From the NCBI GenBank assembly GCA_963626545.1, contig CAVFYJ010000085.1:1-14509 (forward strand): 14,509 nt of DNA. Reading direction: 5' to 3'. Position 1 is the stretch's first letter. Every line of letters starts with the position of its first letter. Position numbers and translations under genes: made by a program. A model generated the notes under the pieces. It did not search any database, was not told the DNA's origin, and saw nothing but the letters and a program-made list of their open reading frames with translations. This stretch comes from Anthropogastromicrobium sp963626545. Its GTDB lineage: Bacteria > Bacillota > Clostridia > Lachnospirales > Lachnospiraceae. Positions 1 to 6,737 of this stretch are shown here, piece by piece.

Positions 1-273
<273 letters not shown>

Positions 274-301
274 AGAAGGTCAGGGTAGGAAATATGGTAT
301 A

Positions 302-333
302 ACAGTTCACGCGTTCGTGAACTGTGGTTTTTG
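302..333 (+). terminator. Rho-independent terminator of the rRNA operon
   Basis: A perfect 10-bp stem (ACAGTTCACG at 302-311 with CGTGAACTGT at 316-325) closes a CGTT tetraloop and is followed by GG and five T. It starts only about 28 bases after the 23S end, so the transcript stops before any 5S rRNA could be made. Confidence 0.88.
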
Positions 334-398
334 GATGAAAATGTTTGTGTGCAGTTTTGAAGGTATATGGGATGAAAATAAATTCCTTTAAGAGAGGA

Positions 399-427
399 TT
401 GTGAGAATAATGCTTCTGATGAATAAT
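399..427 (+). promoter_or_regulatory. possible promoter for the tRNA-Gly gene
   Basis: TTGTGA (399-404) and AATAAT (422-427) are separated by 17 bases, which would start transcription near 434, about 20 bases before the tRNA. The -35 box matches the consensus at four of six bases and the -10 box at five of six. The -10 box lies in the loop of a hairpin (409-436), so the hairpin and promoter readings compete. A promoter is needed somewhere here because a strong terminator separates the tRNA from the rRNA operon. Confidence 0.4.
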
Positions 428-442
428 CGAAGCATTGTTTTT
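409..442 (+). terminator. hairpin with T-run just upstream of the tRNA
   Basis: AATGCTTC (409-416) pairs perfectly with GAAGCATT (429-436), and the stem can be extended by GAT/ATC in the loop. G and five T follow. It has the form of an intrinsic terminator, and would be a second stop for rRNA read-through, ending 12 bases before the tRNA. Confidence 0.5.
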
Positions 443-453
443 GCATATACAAT

Positions 454-525
454 GCGCGAGTGGCTCAGTGGTGGAGCATCGCCTTCCCAAGGCGAGGGCC
501 GCGGGTTCGAATCCCGTCTCGTGCT
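454..525 (+). tRNA. tRNA-Gly (anticodon CCC)
   Basis: The 72-base cloverleaf folds fully. The acceptor stem is GCGCGAG with CTCGTGC (one G-T pair), the D stem is GCTC/GAGC, the anticodon stem is TCGCC/GGCGA around the loop TTCCCAA, and the T stem is GCGGG/CCCGT around TTCGAAT. The anticodon CCC reads GGG codons. The discriminator base is T, and the 3' CCA is not encoded, so it must be added after transcription. The gene stands alone between two hairpins rather than in a tRNA cluster. Confidence 0.97.
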
Positions 526-532
526 TATCAGT

Positions 533-560
533 CCCCTGACGGTTTGTCAGAGGGCTTTTT
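533..560 (+). terminator. terminator after tRNA-Gly
   Basis: CCCCTGAC pairs with GTCAG-A-GGG (one bulged A) around a GGTTT loop and is followed by GCTTTTTC. It begins eight bases after the tRNA end and separates it from the downstream channel gene. Confidence 0.75.
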
Positions 561-635
561 CTTTGCTATTCATAAGTCTATGAACGGTAACGAATTCTGA
601 TAAGCGATTATATAGGTTGTAGGAGAAGCAGAAAA

Positions 636-1304
636 ATGGATGCTTTTATTTTGATTTTGGATGTAATTGGAACAATTGCATTTTCCATATCAGGTGCGAT
701 GGTCGGCATACGAAAGCATATGGATTTGTTTGGGGTATGTGTGCTGGGAGTTGTCACGGCGACAGGAGGAGGCATGACGAGAGATATTGTGCTTGGAATC
801 AATCCGCCGAGGATGTTTACAAACTCCACAGATGTGGTGATCGCTGCACTAACGGCAGTTCTTACCTTTGTGGTCATTCATTATGCAAATAAGAAGAAGC
901 AGACGCATGTGGGGTTTCGAGAGACCTATAGTCTTGTACTCTTTGTAATGGATACGCTGGGACTGGCTATTTTTACGGTAATTGGTATCGAAGTGGCATT
1001 GGCAAAGCGTCCAGAGGCAAGCGGCTTTCTTCTTGTTTTTGTCGGTACCATCACCGGAGTTGGTGGAGGATTGCTTCGAGATATGATGTCAGAGTCGATT
1101 CCGTATATTTTCCAGAAGCATATCTATGCGACCGCATGTATCGTCGGTGCAGTCATTTGCGTGCTTCTTTATCGCAAATGTGCGATTTCACTGAATATTT
1201 CGATGATCGTTGGCGGAATGGCAGTCCTTGTGATCCGTGCTTTAGCAGCACAACTTCGCTGGAATTTGCCGGTTATTCATCTGGATGAGGAAGGCAAATC
1301 GTAA
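636..1304 (+). CDS. TRIC/UPF0126-family cation channel membrane protein
   Basis: This 222-residue integral membrane protein has the repeated architecture of the UPF0126/TRIC family (E. coli YicG/YadS type). It contains two homologous halves, each with a glycine-rich signature: GGGMTRD at residues 44-50 and GGGLLRD at 143-149. About seven hydrophobic segments can be seen, and the length matches the usual 200-225. Characterised prokaryotic members form trimeric potassium-permeable channels; older annotation simply says membrane protein of unknown function. AGGAG at 621-625 fits the ATG at 636. The gene is transcribed alone, between the tRNA terminator and the bidirectional terminator at 1389-1424. 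The family is clear, but the ion carried here is inferred. Confidence 0.9.
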   Translation: MDAFILILDVIGTIAFSISGAMVGIRKHMDLFGVCVLGVVTATGGGMTRDIVLGINPPRMFTNSTDVVIAALTAVLTFVVIHYANKKKQTHVGFRETYSLVLFVMDTLGLAIFTVIGIEVALAKRPEASGFLLVFVGTITGVGGGLLRDMMSESIPYIFQKHIYATACIVGAVICVLLYRKCAISLNISMIVGGMAVLVIRALAAQLRWNLPVIHLDEEGKS

Positions 1305-1388
1305 GGTACTTTGAACAAAGAGAAAAAGAATAAAAACAAAGAACGAAAGCAAAGAATGAAACGATGGGATTTTTTTCGTGAACAGGAT

Positions 1389-1424
1389 CAAAAAAAGTAA
1401 GCGGATTGCCGCTTACTTTTTTTT
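1389..1424. terminator. bidirectional intrinsic terminator
   Basis: GTAAGCGG (1397-1404) pairs perfectly with CCGCTTAC (1409-1416) around ATTG. The stem is flanked by a run of A on the left and eight T on the right, so it can stop transcription in both directions. It serves the channel gene on the + strand and the small membrane protein on the - strand, whose stop codon (1413-1415) is inside the stem. Confidence 0.88.
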
Positions 1425-1589
1425 CAAATGCCGATATTCTGCCAGAATCAACAGTAAAATTCCGGCAAACAATAACAAAAATGAGTACGGCGGAATCTGC
1501 CGCAGCGAATAATAGCTGATCGTCAGCCATAACAGTGCAATAATAATAAGTAGAAAGGCTGCCCAATGCAGCATATTAAATCGTTTCAT
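1413..1589 (-). CDS. small two-helix membrane protein, unknown function
   Basis: The product is 58 residues if translation starts at the Met of MKRFNMLHW. It has two hydrophobic segments (about residues 8-22 and 33-50) joined by a short polar loop with SLRQIPPYS, and a basic tail ending HLKKK. This fits a small inner-membrane hairpin protein with both ends probably in the cytoplasm. The frame is open further upstream to 1685, but a plausible promoter overlaps that extension, so the shorter start is preferred; the ribosome site (AAGAGA) is weak. The KKK end is encoded by the A-run of the terminator. No family is recognised. It could be a real small protein or a fortuitous frame, though hydrophobicity and promoter/terminator placement favour a gene. 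Confidence 0.6.
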   Translation of the reverse strand: MKRFNMLHWAAFLLIIIALLWLTISYYSLRQIPPYSFLLLFAGILLLILAEYRHLKKK

Positions 1590-1623
1590 AAACGGTATTC
1601 TCTTTTCTGTTAGCGTTACGTAT

Positions 1624-1652
1624 AAAATACCATACTTTTGTCTGCTTGTAAA
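1624..1652 (-). promoter_or_regulatory. promoter of the small membrane protein gene
   Basis: On the - strand TTTACA (1647-1652) and TATTTT (1624-1629) are 17 bases apart. The start point would be near 1617, giving a leader of about 28 bases before the ATG at 1589. Confidence 0.5.
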
Positions 1653-1733
1653 GAAATCCGAGGGCACTATTGTTCCAATTTGCACGGTTTAAGGGAAACT
1701 TAATAAATAATTAAATGGAAGTTTAATAAATAT

Positions 1734-2825
1734 TTAGTCGGTTTCGTTTGTTTTTGCAATAGCAGCCTTTGCATATACTGTTGTCACAAGGTCATCGTAA
1801 GAAACCTTTGCATCCAGCTCGCCGGAGTCAATCAGGATATCCTGTAACAGATCAAAGCTTTCTTTCGTAAAAATGGTGTCATTCTTCCAGGTATCCTGCT
1901 CCAGATAGCGGTTTACAATAATCGCGATTGTCTTGACATCGGTTTCTGGAAACTGTGGCGCGATCACTTTCGCAATCTCGTCGGCACTGTGCGTATTAAC
2001 GTAGATTAGACCGCGTTGGATTGCATTGGTAAATCCTTGCACAGCATCAGGATGAGCACTCAAAAAGCTCTTTCGGGCACTGTAGGCGGTGTAAGGCACA
2101 TATCCAGAATCAACACCGAGAGAAGCCACTACATAGCCATCGCCGGACAGCTCAAGAGAGGTGGCATGAGGCTCAAATTCTACGGTATAGTCGCTTAAAG
2201 AAGTGTCAGAGGCGAAAGCAGCGGCAGTCGAGCCAAAATCAATATTCTGGACGATGATGACATCCTTCTGCGGTGTCAATCCATTCTTCTTTAAGATATA
2301 TTCAAATACCATCTCTGGCATACCGCCCTTACGTCCGCCAAGTACGGTTGCACCCTTCAATTTCTCCCACGAAAAATCTGGGTCCGCCTTTCTTGCAACA
2401 AGGAAATTACCAGCGCGCTGGGTCAGCTGAGCGAAATTGACGGCGTAGTCCTCATTGCCTTCCTGATAGGTATAAATGCTTGCTTCGCTGCCCATAAAGC
2501 CGATATCGGCATTTCCGGAGATAAGAGCCGTCATAGTTTTGTCAGCGCCAAAACCGGTGTCCAATGTCAGCTTGATACCTTCCTCTTCAAAATAGCCAAG
2601 CTCAATTGCAGCGTACTGTGGTGCGTAGAAGATCGAGTGGGCTACTTCGTTTAAGGTAACAGGAGTCAGCTCTTTTTTTGTCGCAGAATCACCTTTTTTT
2701 TGTTTACAACCGATCGCTGTGCAGATCAAAATCAAAAGCAAAAAAACACCAAAGTAGCAGAAGCATGTTTTTAATCTGTTTTTTATAGAAAAACGATTTA
2801 CAAAGACATTGTTCATGGTATTCAT
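1734..2825 (-). CDS. ABC-transporter substrate-binding lipoprotein, NMT1/THI5-like
   Basis: This is a 363-residue extracytoplasmic binding protein of the NMT1/THI5/SsuA-like group, which bring thiamine precursors, sulfonates, nitrate or related small molecules to an ABC importer. From the start at 2825, a basic N-region and a hydrophobic stretch (about 23-37) lead to Cys40 in TAIGC, a slightly atypical lipobox with Ala at -3. The mature domain starts with the family pattern EVAHSIFYAPQYAAIELGYF, then FGADKTMTALISGNADIGF and QRAGNFLVARK. Start choice: GAGG is placed correctly before the ATG at 2825; the frame is open to 2864 but that start has no ribosome site. No permease or ATPase gene is adjacent, so it is an orphan and its ligand cannot be told from context. 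Confidence 0.88.
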   Translation of the reverse strand: MNTMNNVFVNRFSIKNRLKTCFCYFGVFLLLILICTAIGCKQKKGDSATKKELTPVTLNEVAHSIFYAPQYAAIELGYFEEEGIKLTLDTGFGADKTMTALISGNADIGFMGSEASIYTYQEGNEDYAVNFAQLTQRAGNFLVARKADPDFSWEKLKGATVLGGRKGGMPEMVFEYILKKNGLTPQKDVIIVQNIDFGSTAAAFASDTSLSDYTVEFEPHATSLELSGDGYVVASLGVDSGYVPYTAYSARKSFLSAHPDAVQGFTNAIQRGLIYVNTHSADEIAKVIAPQFPETDVKTIAIIVNRYLEQDTWKNDTIFTKESFDLLQDILIDSGELDAKVSYDDLVTTVYAKAAIAKTNETD

Positions 2826-2853
2826 GGAAAACCTCAGAAGCCTGTTTGTGATT

Positions 2854-2883
2854 AGAATATGCAAAAAAAAGGGAAGCGTTCAA
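2854..2883 (-). promoter_or_regulatory. possible promoter of the substrate-binding protein gene
   Basis: On the - strand TTGAAC (2878-2883) is followed after 18 bases by TATTCT (2854-2859). The leader would be about 20-25 bases. Both boxes are only fair matches, but the position just before the ribosome site of the gene is right. Confidence 0.4.
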
Positions 2884-2931
2884 GGGCGTTTTATGGTATA
2901 CTGTAAAATGTTTTATTTGCTTGGAACTCAT

Positions 2932-2937
2932 TATAAT
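2932..2937 (+). promoter_or_regulatory. possible -10 box of the DUF3842 gene
   Basis: A perfect TATAAT lies 72 bases before the ATG at 3010. No convincing -35 hexamer is present at 16-18 bases, and there is no TG extension, so this may need an activator or may be chance in an AT-rich region. Confidence 0.3.
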
Positions 2938-3009
2938 TCACTGGGGGAGTAATGAGGAAACGTATTCGAAACGATTTTTAATCATAAAAATGAATGGAGA
3001 AATAAGAAA

Positions 3010-3417
3010 ATGAAGATAGTAGTCATTGACGGCCAGGGAGGCCGTATGGGAAGTACTTTTATTGATCGTTGGCTCAAGGCGGGCGGCGATGCAAAGGAAT
3101 TGATCGCGGTTGGCACAAACGCGATGGCAACCACAGCCATGATGAAGGCAGGCGCGGTGAAGGCGGCAACAGGAGAAAATCCAGTCGTAGTCAATACCCA
3201 TGGAGCAGACTTTGTGGTAGGGCCGATTGGTATTATTGCGGCAGATGCATTGCTTGGTGAAATTACGCCCAAAATGGCACAGGCGGTAGCATCCTGTGCG
3301 GCGCAGAAGGTATTGTTTCCAGTCAGTAACTGTATGTTTCATGTCGTTGGCGTGTCCGATAATCGCCTAAGCGATAACATTGACGAGGCAATCTCTTATA
3401 TTTTACAAAATAAATAG
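3010..3417 (+). CDS. DUF3842 family protein
   Basis: The 135-residue soluble protein matches the DUF3842 family, common in Clostridia and of unknown function. It opens with a short beta strand and a glycine-rich turn, MKIVVIDGQGGRMGS (residues 1-15), resembling a Rossmann-type nucleotide-binding loop. The middle holds VAVGTNAMATTAMMKAGA-like small-residue helices, and the end carries a conserved-looking segment with CAAQKVLFPVSNC (97-109). No catalytic residues can be named. GGAGA at 2996-3000 fits the ATG at 3010. It is divergent from the binding-protein gene and is followed after 192 bases by the phosphate transporter, which has its own promoter, so co-function is not implied. Nucleotide binding is inference only. 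Confidence 0.85.
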   Translation: MKIVVIDGQGGRMGSTFIDRWLKAGGDAKELIAVGTNAMATTAMMKAGAVKAATGENPVVVNTHGADFVVGPIGIIAADALLGEITPKMAQAVASCAAQKVLFPVSNCMFHVVGVSDNRLSDNIDEAISYILQNK

Positions 3418-3468
3418 TAAAAGCTTGCATTTTTTGTCATTTTGCTAGTTCCATTTTTGATGGATACT

Positions 3469-3477
3469 TGATATACT
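3469..3477 (+). promoter_or_regulatory. extended -10 promoter of the Na/Pi cotransporter gene
   Basis: TG-A-TATACT (3469-3477) is an extended -10 element with a five-of-six match. No good -35 box is seen, which extended -10 promoters tolerate. Transcription would begin near 3484, leaving a leader of about 125 bases that can form a long stem (3482-3491 with 3533-3543). Confidence 0.5.
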
Positions 3478-3481
3478 GGAA

Positions 3482-3543
3482 TTGTTCGTGGGTAAAAAGA
3501 AGGTAAAGTTCATGTAAAAAAATAAGAAAAATCCGCGGAACAA
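3482..3543 (+). other. long-range stem in the leader of the Na/Pi cotransporter gene
   Basis: TTGTTC-GTGG (3482-3491) pairs with CCGC-G-GAACAA (3533-3543). There is a single bulged G and one G-T pair, and the stem encloses a purine-rich loop of about 41 bases. It sits at the predicted 5' end of the transcript. It does not look like a named riboswitch; a stabilising 5' hairpin or a protein-binding leader is possible. Confidence 0.35.
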
Positions 3544-3609
3544 GAAAATCAGAGGCTTTGGTGCAGATGATTGCGTTTATGTGCCAGGGCAGCAGAATGA
3601 GAGGTAAAC

Positions 3610-5541
3610 ATGGGAGTAACATCCGTATTGTCACTGTTAAGTGGTGTAGCGCTGTTCCTTTATGGTATGTCCGTCATGGGTGACAGCCTGAAAAAGGTGG
3701 CAGGCAACAAGCTGGAGTTGATTTTGTATAAGCTCACCAGCACCCCTCTGAAGGGAATTTTGCTTGGAACAGCAGTGACAGCAATCATTCAGTCTTCATC
3801 AGCAACAACTGTTATGGTGGTTGGTTTTGTAAACTCCGGTATGATGAAGGTTGCACAGTCTATCGGTATTATCATGGGTGCAAATATCGGAACCAGTGTT
3901 ACGGGCTGGATTCTTTGTCTGTCTTATATTGAGGGATCAGGCGGTATTGCACAGCTTCTTTCCACGGCAACCATTTCGGCCGTTGTTGCCATTATCGGTA
4001 TCATTTTCCGCATGGTTATGAAAAAGGACAGCTATCGCCATGTCGGAGAGATCATGCTTGGCTTTGCGATTCTGATGTTTGGTATGCAGACAATGAGTGG
4101 CGCTGTGGCACCGCTTAAGGACAGTGAGACCTTCCGCAGCATGCTGACGATGTTTACAAATCCAGTAGCAGGTATTTTGGTCGGTATTTTGTTCACCGCT
4201 GTTTTGCAGAGTGCATCTGCAGCTGTCGGTATTTTACAGGCATTGTCCGTGACAGGAGGAATTAGCTTTGCCGTAGCCCTTCCGATCATCATGGGTATCG
4301 GTGTCGGTGCAGCCTGTCCGGTTTTGATGTCTGCGATTGGTACCAACAAGAATGGTAAGCGTACCGCGTTAATCTATCTGTTGAACGATTTGTTTGGTAT
4401 GCTGTTCTGGTCCATCGTATTCTATACATTGAATGCGATTTTCCACTTCAAATTTATGAGTGTGGTTATGACACCAGTTTACATCGCGTTGATGAACACC
4501 GTTTTCCGTGCGGCGACTATTTGTGTTTTGTCACCATTTATTAAGTACATTGAGAAGCTTGTCTATATTTTGATCAAGGATGACGAGGAAGATCTTGAGG
4601 AGCAGAAGGACTTTGATTTGCTTGAGGAGCGTTTCTTGAACTATCCGGCGATTGCGATCGCACAGAGTCACACTGCAATGAATGGTATGGCACGAAAGGC
4701 ACGCAAGAACCTGTCCAGATCCGTCAGCCTTCTGAAAAAGTATTCGGATGATAAGTATCAGAAGATCGAAGAGAAGGAAGTGCTGATTGATAAGTATGAG
4801 GACAAGCTTGGCACATATCTGATGCAGCTGACTGGAAAAGAATTGAGCGGTGAGCAGACGAAGCAGGTATCCAAGTTCCTTCATACGATCAGTGATTTTG
4901 AGCGTATGGGCGATCATGCGGTAAATGTAGCCAGAACCGCAAAGGAACTCTACGACAAGAAGATTGTCTTCTCGGATGAAGCACGATATGAGTTAAATGT
5001 TTTGATTGCGGCAATGAAGGACATTGTCACCAGTACGGTACAGGCTTTCAGTCATGATGATTTGCAGATAGCAGCGCGTATTGAACCGCTCCGTGAGTTG
5101 ATTGGTATGCTGTGTGATGAGTTAAAGATGCGTCATGTTGACCGCTTGCAGTGTGGAAAATGTGGAATCGCACAAGGCTTTGCGTTCAATGATCTTTTAA
5201 CCAATATTGAGCGTGTTTCCGATCACTGCTCCAATGTAGCGGTTGCGATGATCGAGCTGGAGTCTAGAAACTTTGATACACATGAGTATCTGAAGAGTGT
5301 GCGTGAGATGAGAAATGCCGAATATAAGCGTTACTTTGAGGAGTACGAGCAGAAGTACAGCATTGATGACTTTGAGGCATGGTCGGCAAGACAGCAGGAG
5401 AAGGCAAAGATGAAAGCGCTCTTAGAAGAGCAGCAACCGCAGCAGGGCAAAAAGGCGAAGAAGGCAGAGCCGGTAGAAACGGTGGCATCGGAGCCGATCG
5501 ATCCGCTGGAGGATCCGTTAGAGGATACCGAAGAGAACTGA
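3610..5541 (+). CDS. Na/Pi cotransporter family protein with PhoU-like domain
   Basis: This 643-residue membrane protein is of the bacterial NptA/YjbB-like Na+/phosphate symporter family. The transport half (about residues 1-325) contains the two inverted repeats with their signatures: TAIIQSSSATTVMV (57-70), followed by GANIGTSVTG (90-99), and TAVLQSASAAVGIL (196-209), followed by GVGAACPV (231-238). A charged stretch, KDDEEDLEEQKD, links it to a cytoplasmic PhoU-like helical domain (about 350-560, with SDFERMGDHAVNVA and SDHCSNVAVAM). The PhoU domain probably adjusts transport to phosphate status. The tail is rich in Gln, Lys, Pro and Glu and seems disordered. GAGAGG before the ATG at 3610 supports the start. 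A strong terminator follows, so the gene is monocistronic. Import versus export of phosphate cannot be decided here. Confidence 0.93.
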   Translation: MGVTSVLSLLSGVALFLYGMSVMGDSLKKVAGNKLELILYKLTSTPLKGILLGTAVTAIIQSSSATTVMVVGFVNSGMMKVAQSIGIIMGANIGTSVTGWILCLSYIEGSGGIAQLLSTATISAVVAIIGIIFRMVMKKDSYRHVGEIMLGFAILMFGMQTMSGAVAPLKDSETFRSMLTMFTNPVAGILVGILFTAVLQSASAAVGILQALSVTGGISFAVALPIIMGIGVGAACPVLMSAIGTNKNGKRTALIYLLNDLFGMLFWSIVFYTLNAIFHFKFMSVVMTPVYIALMNTVFRAATICVLSPFIKYIEKLVYILIKDDEEDLEEQKDFDLLEERFLNYPAIAIAQSHTAMNGMARKARKNLSRSVSLLKKYSDDKYQKIEEKEVLIDKYEDKLGTYLMQLTGKELSGEQTKQVSKFLHTISDFERMGDHAVNVARTAKELYDKKIVFSDEARYELNVLIAAMKDIVTSTVQAFSHDDLQIAARIEPLRELIGMLCDELKMRHVDRLQCGKCGIAQGFAFNDLLTNIERVSDHCSNVAVAMIELESRNFDTHEYLKSVREMRNAEYKRYFEEYEQKYSIDDFEAWSARQQEKAKMKALLEEQQPQQGKKAKKAEPVETVASEPIDPLEDPLEDTEEN

Positions 5542-5551
5542 TAAAGTATAA

Positions 5552-5580
5552 TGATACAATTTGTATCTGTATTTGTATCA
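5552..5580 (+). other. overlapping GATACAA/TTGTATC inverted repeats
   Basis: TGATACAA (5552-5559) can pair either with TTGTATC at 5561-5567 (a near-continuous palindrome) or with TTGTATCA at 5573-5580. TTTGTATC is thus repeated with a 12-base period just after the cotransporter stop codon. It may be a minor hairpin upstream of the main terminator or a protein site; nothing more can be said. Confidence 0.35.
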
Positions 5581-5597
5581 AAGAGCAAGAAAGCAAT

Positions 5598-5656
5598 AAA
5601 AAAGCAGGTACTGCGAGTGGAGGTTTGAATTCCATTTGCAGGTACCTGCTTTTTGT
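5598..5656. terminator. large bidirectional terminator
   Basis: AAAAAGCAGGTA (5599-5610) pairs with TACCTGCTTTTT (5643-5654). The stem continues inward after a bulge through CTGC/GCAG and TGGA/TCCA to a nine-base loop. A-run and T-run flank it, so it can end both the cotransporter transcript (+) and the TPM operon transcript (-). Confidence 0.85.
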
Positions 5657-5720
5657 ATTGTAGCCAGGAAGTTTTATGAGGGCGATTCGACAGTAAAGGT
5701 ATTGACAAAGCTCACAGACT

Positions 5721-5785
5721 CCCATTCACAAAACCGCCCGTACCGTGCGTCGCTGCTACGCAGCTTCGTTTTGCTCATAAACGGG
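5721..5785 (-). other. structured element in the 3' region of the TPM operon
   Basis: Read on the - strand, CCCGTTTA (5785-5778) pairs with TGAATGGG (5728-5721) and CAAAAC (5773-5768) pairs with GTTTTG (5734-5729), with a four-base bulge between the two stems. The apical region holds GCTGC-GTA-GCAGC and a GC-rich tail. The outer stem contains two G-T pairs on the - strand that would be A-C mismatches on the + strand, so the RNA form is most likely - strand, in the 3' untranslated region of the TPM transcript. No known RNA family is recognised with certainty. It is 14 bases from the inverted-repeat copy at 5800-5825 and may belong to the same dispersed element. Confidence 0.4.
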
Positions 5786-5799
5786 ATCGTCTCGTAAAA

Positions 5800-5825
5800 G
5801 CAACTCGTCTCATCGCCAATTTAGG
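5800..5825 (-). repeat. 26-bp inverted repeat, copy A
   Basis: On the - strand it runs CCTAAATTGGCG, then ATGAGACGAGTTGC. The reverse complement recurs at 8004-8029 with 24 of 26 bases identical. Copy A begins six bases after the stop codon of the TPM gene. The match is far beyond chance for two intergenic sites in a window of this size. The function is unknown. Confidence 0.65.
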
Positions 5826-5831
5826 TTATGA

Positions 5832-6707
5832 TTAGAATTTCCCACCGCCACCGCCAAATCCGTTGCTATCAGTGGATCCACCGCCACCACCGCCGCTGCT
5901 AGAGGAGCTTTCCTGCTTTTCACGTTTTACGCGGTGAGTAGTAGTATAAAGGTAATAATCCCGTTTTTTCGTCAGATGAAAGCTGCCTGGCTCCATATAT
6001 TCGGCTGCACGATGCTTTTTATTCGCTGTTTTCATGGAAGCAATTTGTATGCTGCACACAATTGCTGCAACGATAAAAGCAATACCAAAGGACATCAGAT
6101 ACGGCAAAGCGCGTGATAAGAACGTAAGCTTTGCTGGATGCTCATCACTGTAAGAGGTACCCTCGCGTGCTTCTTTTAAGAATGCTTCACTTAAATCAGC
6201 AAACGTATTAAAAGCATCGTAGTAGTCGCCATCTGAAAGCTTCGGGACAACGCGTTCGGAAATGTAATCAAATCCGTATTCATTGCTGACAGCGGTTAAC
6301 CCATACCCATAAGTGAGCAGCTGCCAGTCGCGTTCCGCCATGCTGACTGCAAAAATAATGCCATCTTCGTCAGGACCATAACCATATCCACATTGTTTGT
6401 AAATCGCTTCCACATAATCACGCACATCATAACCATTTGTATCTTCCAGTGTGAAGACGACAACATCACATTGATATTGTTCTTCGATTGTCGCAAGCTT
6501 ATCCGATAAAGAAGAAATCTCATCATCCGTCAGAAGATCGGCACCATCATAGACTTCACCAGAGATTTCAGACTTGTTTTTCACTACAATGCTATTTAAG
6601 TCAGTAGCGGCAAAGACCGGCAGTGCCAGACACAGGCTAAGAAGCAGCGTGCACAGGGTTACCAAAAACGATCGTTTGCCCGTTTGTGTATGTAAGATTG
6701 TTTTCAT
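5832..6707 (-). CDS. TPM-domain secreted/membrane protein
   Basis: This 291-residue protein has a signal peptide (residues 1-33, likely cut after VFA), a TPM domain (about 54-180) and one transmembrane helix (about 201-222). A basic cytoplasmic-type stretch follows, ending in a Ser/Gly-rich tail (GGGGGG, then GFGGGGGKF). TPM domains are reported in photosystem II repair and phosphatase-like proteins; bacterial members with a signal peptide, helix and Gly-rich tail are common in Firmicutes, and their role is poorly known. The domain itself is on the outer face. AAAGGAG before the ATG at 6707 is strong. The gene lies 30 bases after the zinc-ribbon gene and is evidently its operon partner. No frameshift is needed to explain the low-complexity tail, which is a family trait. 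Confidence 0.88.
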   Translation of the reverse strand: MKTILHTQTGKRSFLVTLCTLLLSLCLALPVFAATDLNSIVVKNKSEISGEVYDGADLLTDDEISSLSDKLATIEEQYQCDVVVFTLEDTNGYDVRDYVEAIYKQCGYGYGPDEDGIIFAVSMAERDWQLLTYGYGLTAVSNEYGFDYISERVVPKLSDGDYYDAFNTFADLSEAFLKEAREGTSYSDEHPAKLTFLSRALPYLMSFGIAFIVAAIVCSIQIASMKTANKKHRAAEYMEPGSFHLTKKRDYYLYTTTHRVKREKQESSSSSGGGGGGSTDSNGFGGGGGKF

Positions 6708-6737
6708 ATAAAATTCACTCCTTTCATGAGCCTATGC

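Noticed and set aside
1696..1733. AAACTT/AAGTTT inverted repeat and TTAATAAATA direct repeats as the terminator of the binding-protein gene
   Set aside because: The stem has six pairs, the loop is 17 bases and no proper T-run follows. The region is very AT-rich, so chance matches are likely.
2897..2902. TATACT as a + strand -10 box for DUF3842
   Set aside because: No -35 box or TG extension at suitable distance, and it overlaps the divergent promoter region; TATAAT at 2932 is better placed.
5264..5725. - strand frames of 125-153 codons over the end of the Na/Pi cotransporter
   Set aside because: Compositionally biased shadows of the repetitive cotransporter tail; they also cross the terminator.
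5716..5790. Possible group II intron domain V remnant (CACGG...CGGTTTTGTGA on the - strand)
   Set aside because: The end of the element resembles the CGGTTCTGTGA-like stretch near some bacterial intron structures, but the AGC triad with a GAAA-capped 34-base hairpin is not there and no reverse transcriptase remains. Kept as an unclassified structured element.
5832..5900. Gly-rich TPM tail as a sign of frameshift or repeat expansion
   Set aside because: Glycine-rich C-termini ending in a GGGGG-F-like pattern are usual in this protein family and the frame is intact.
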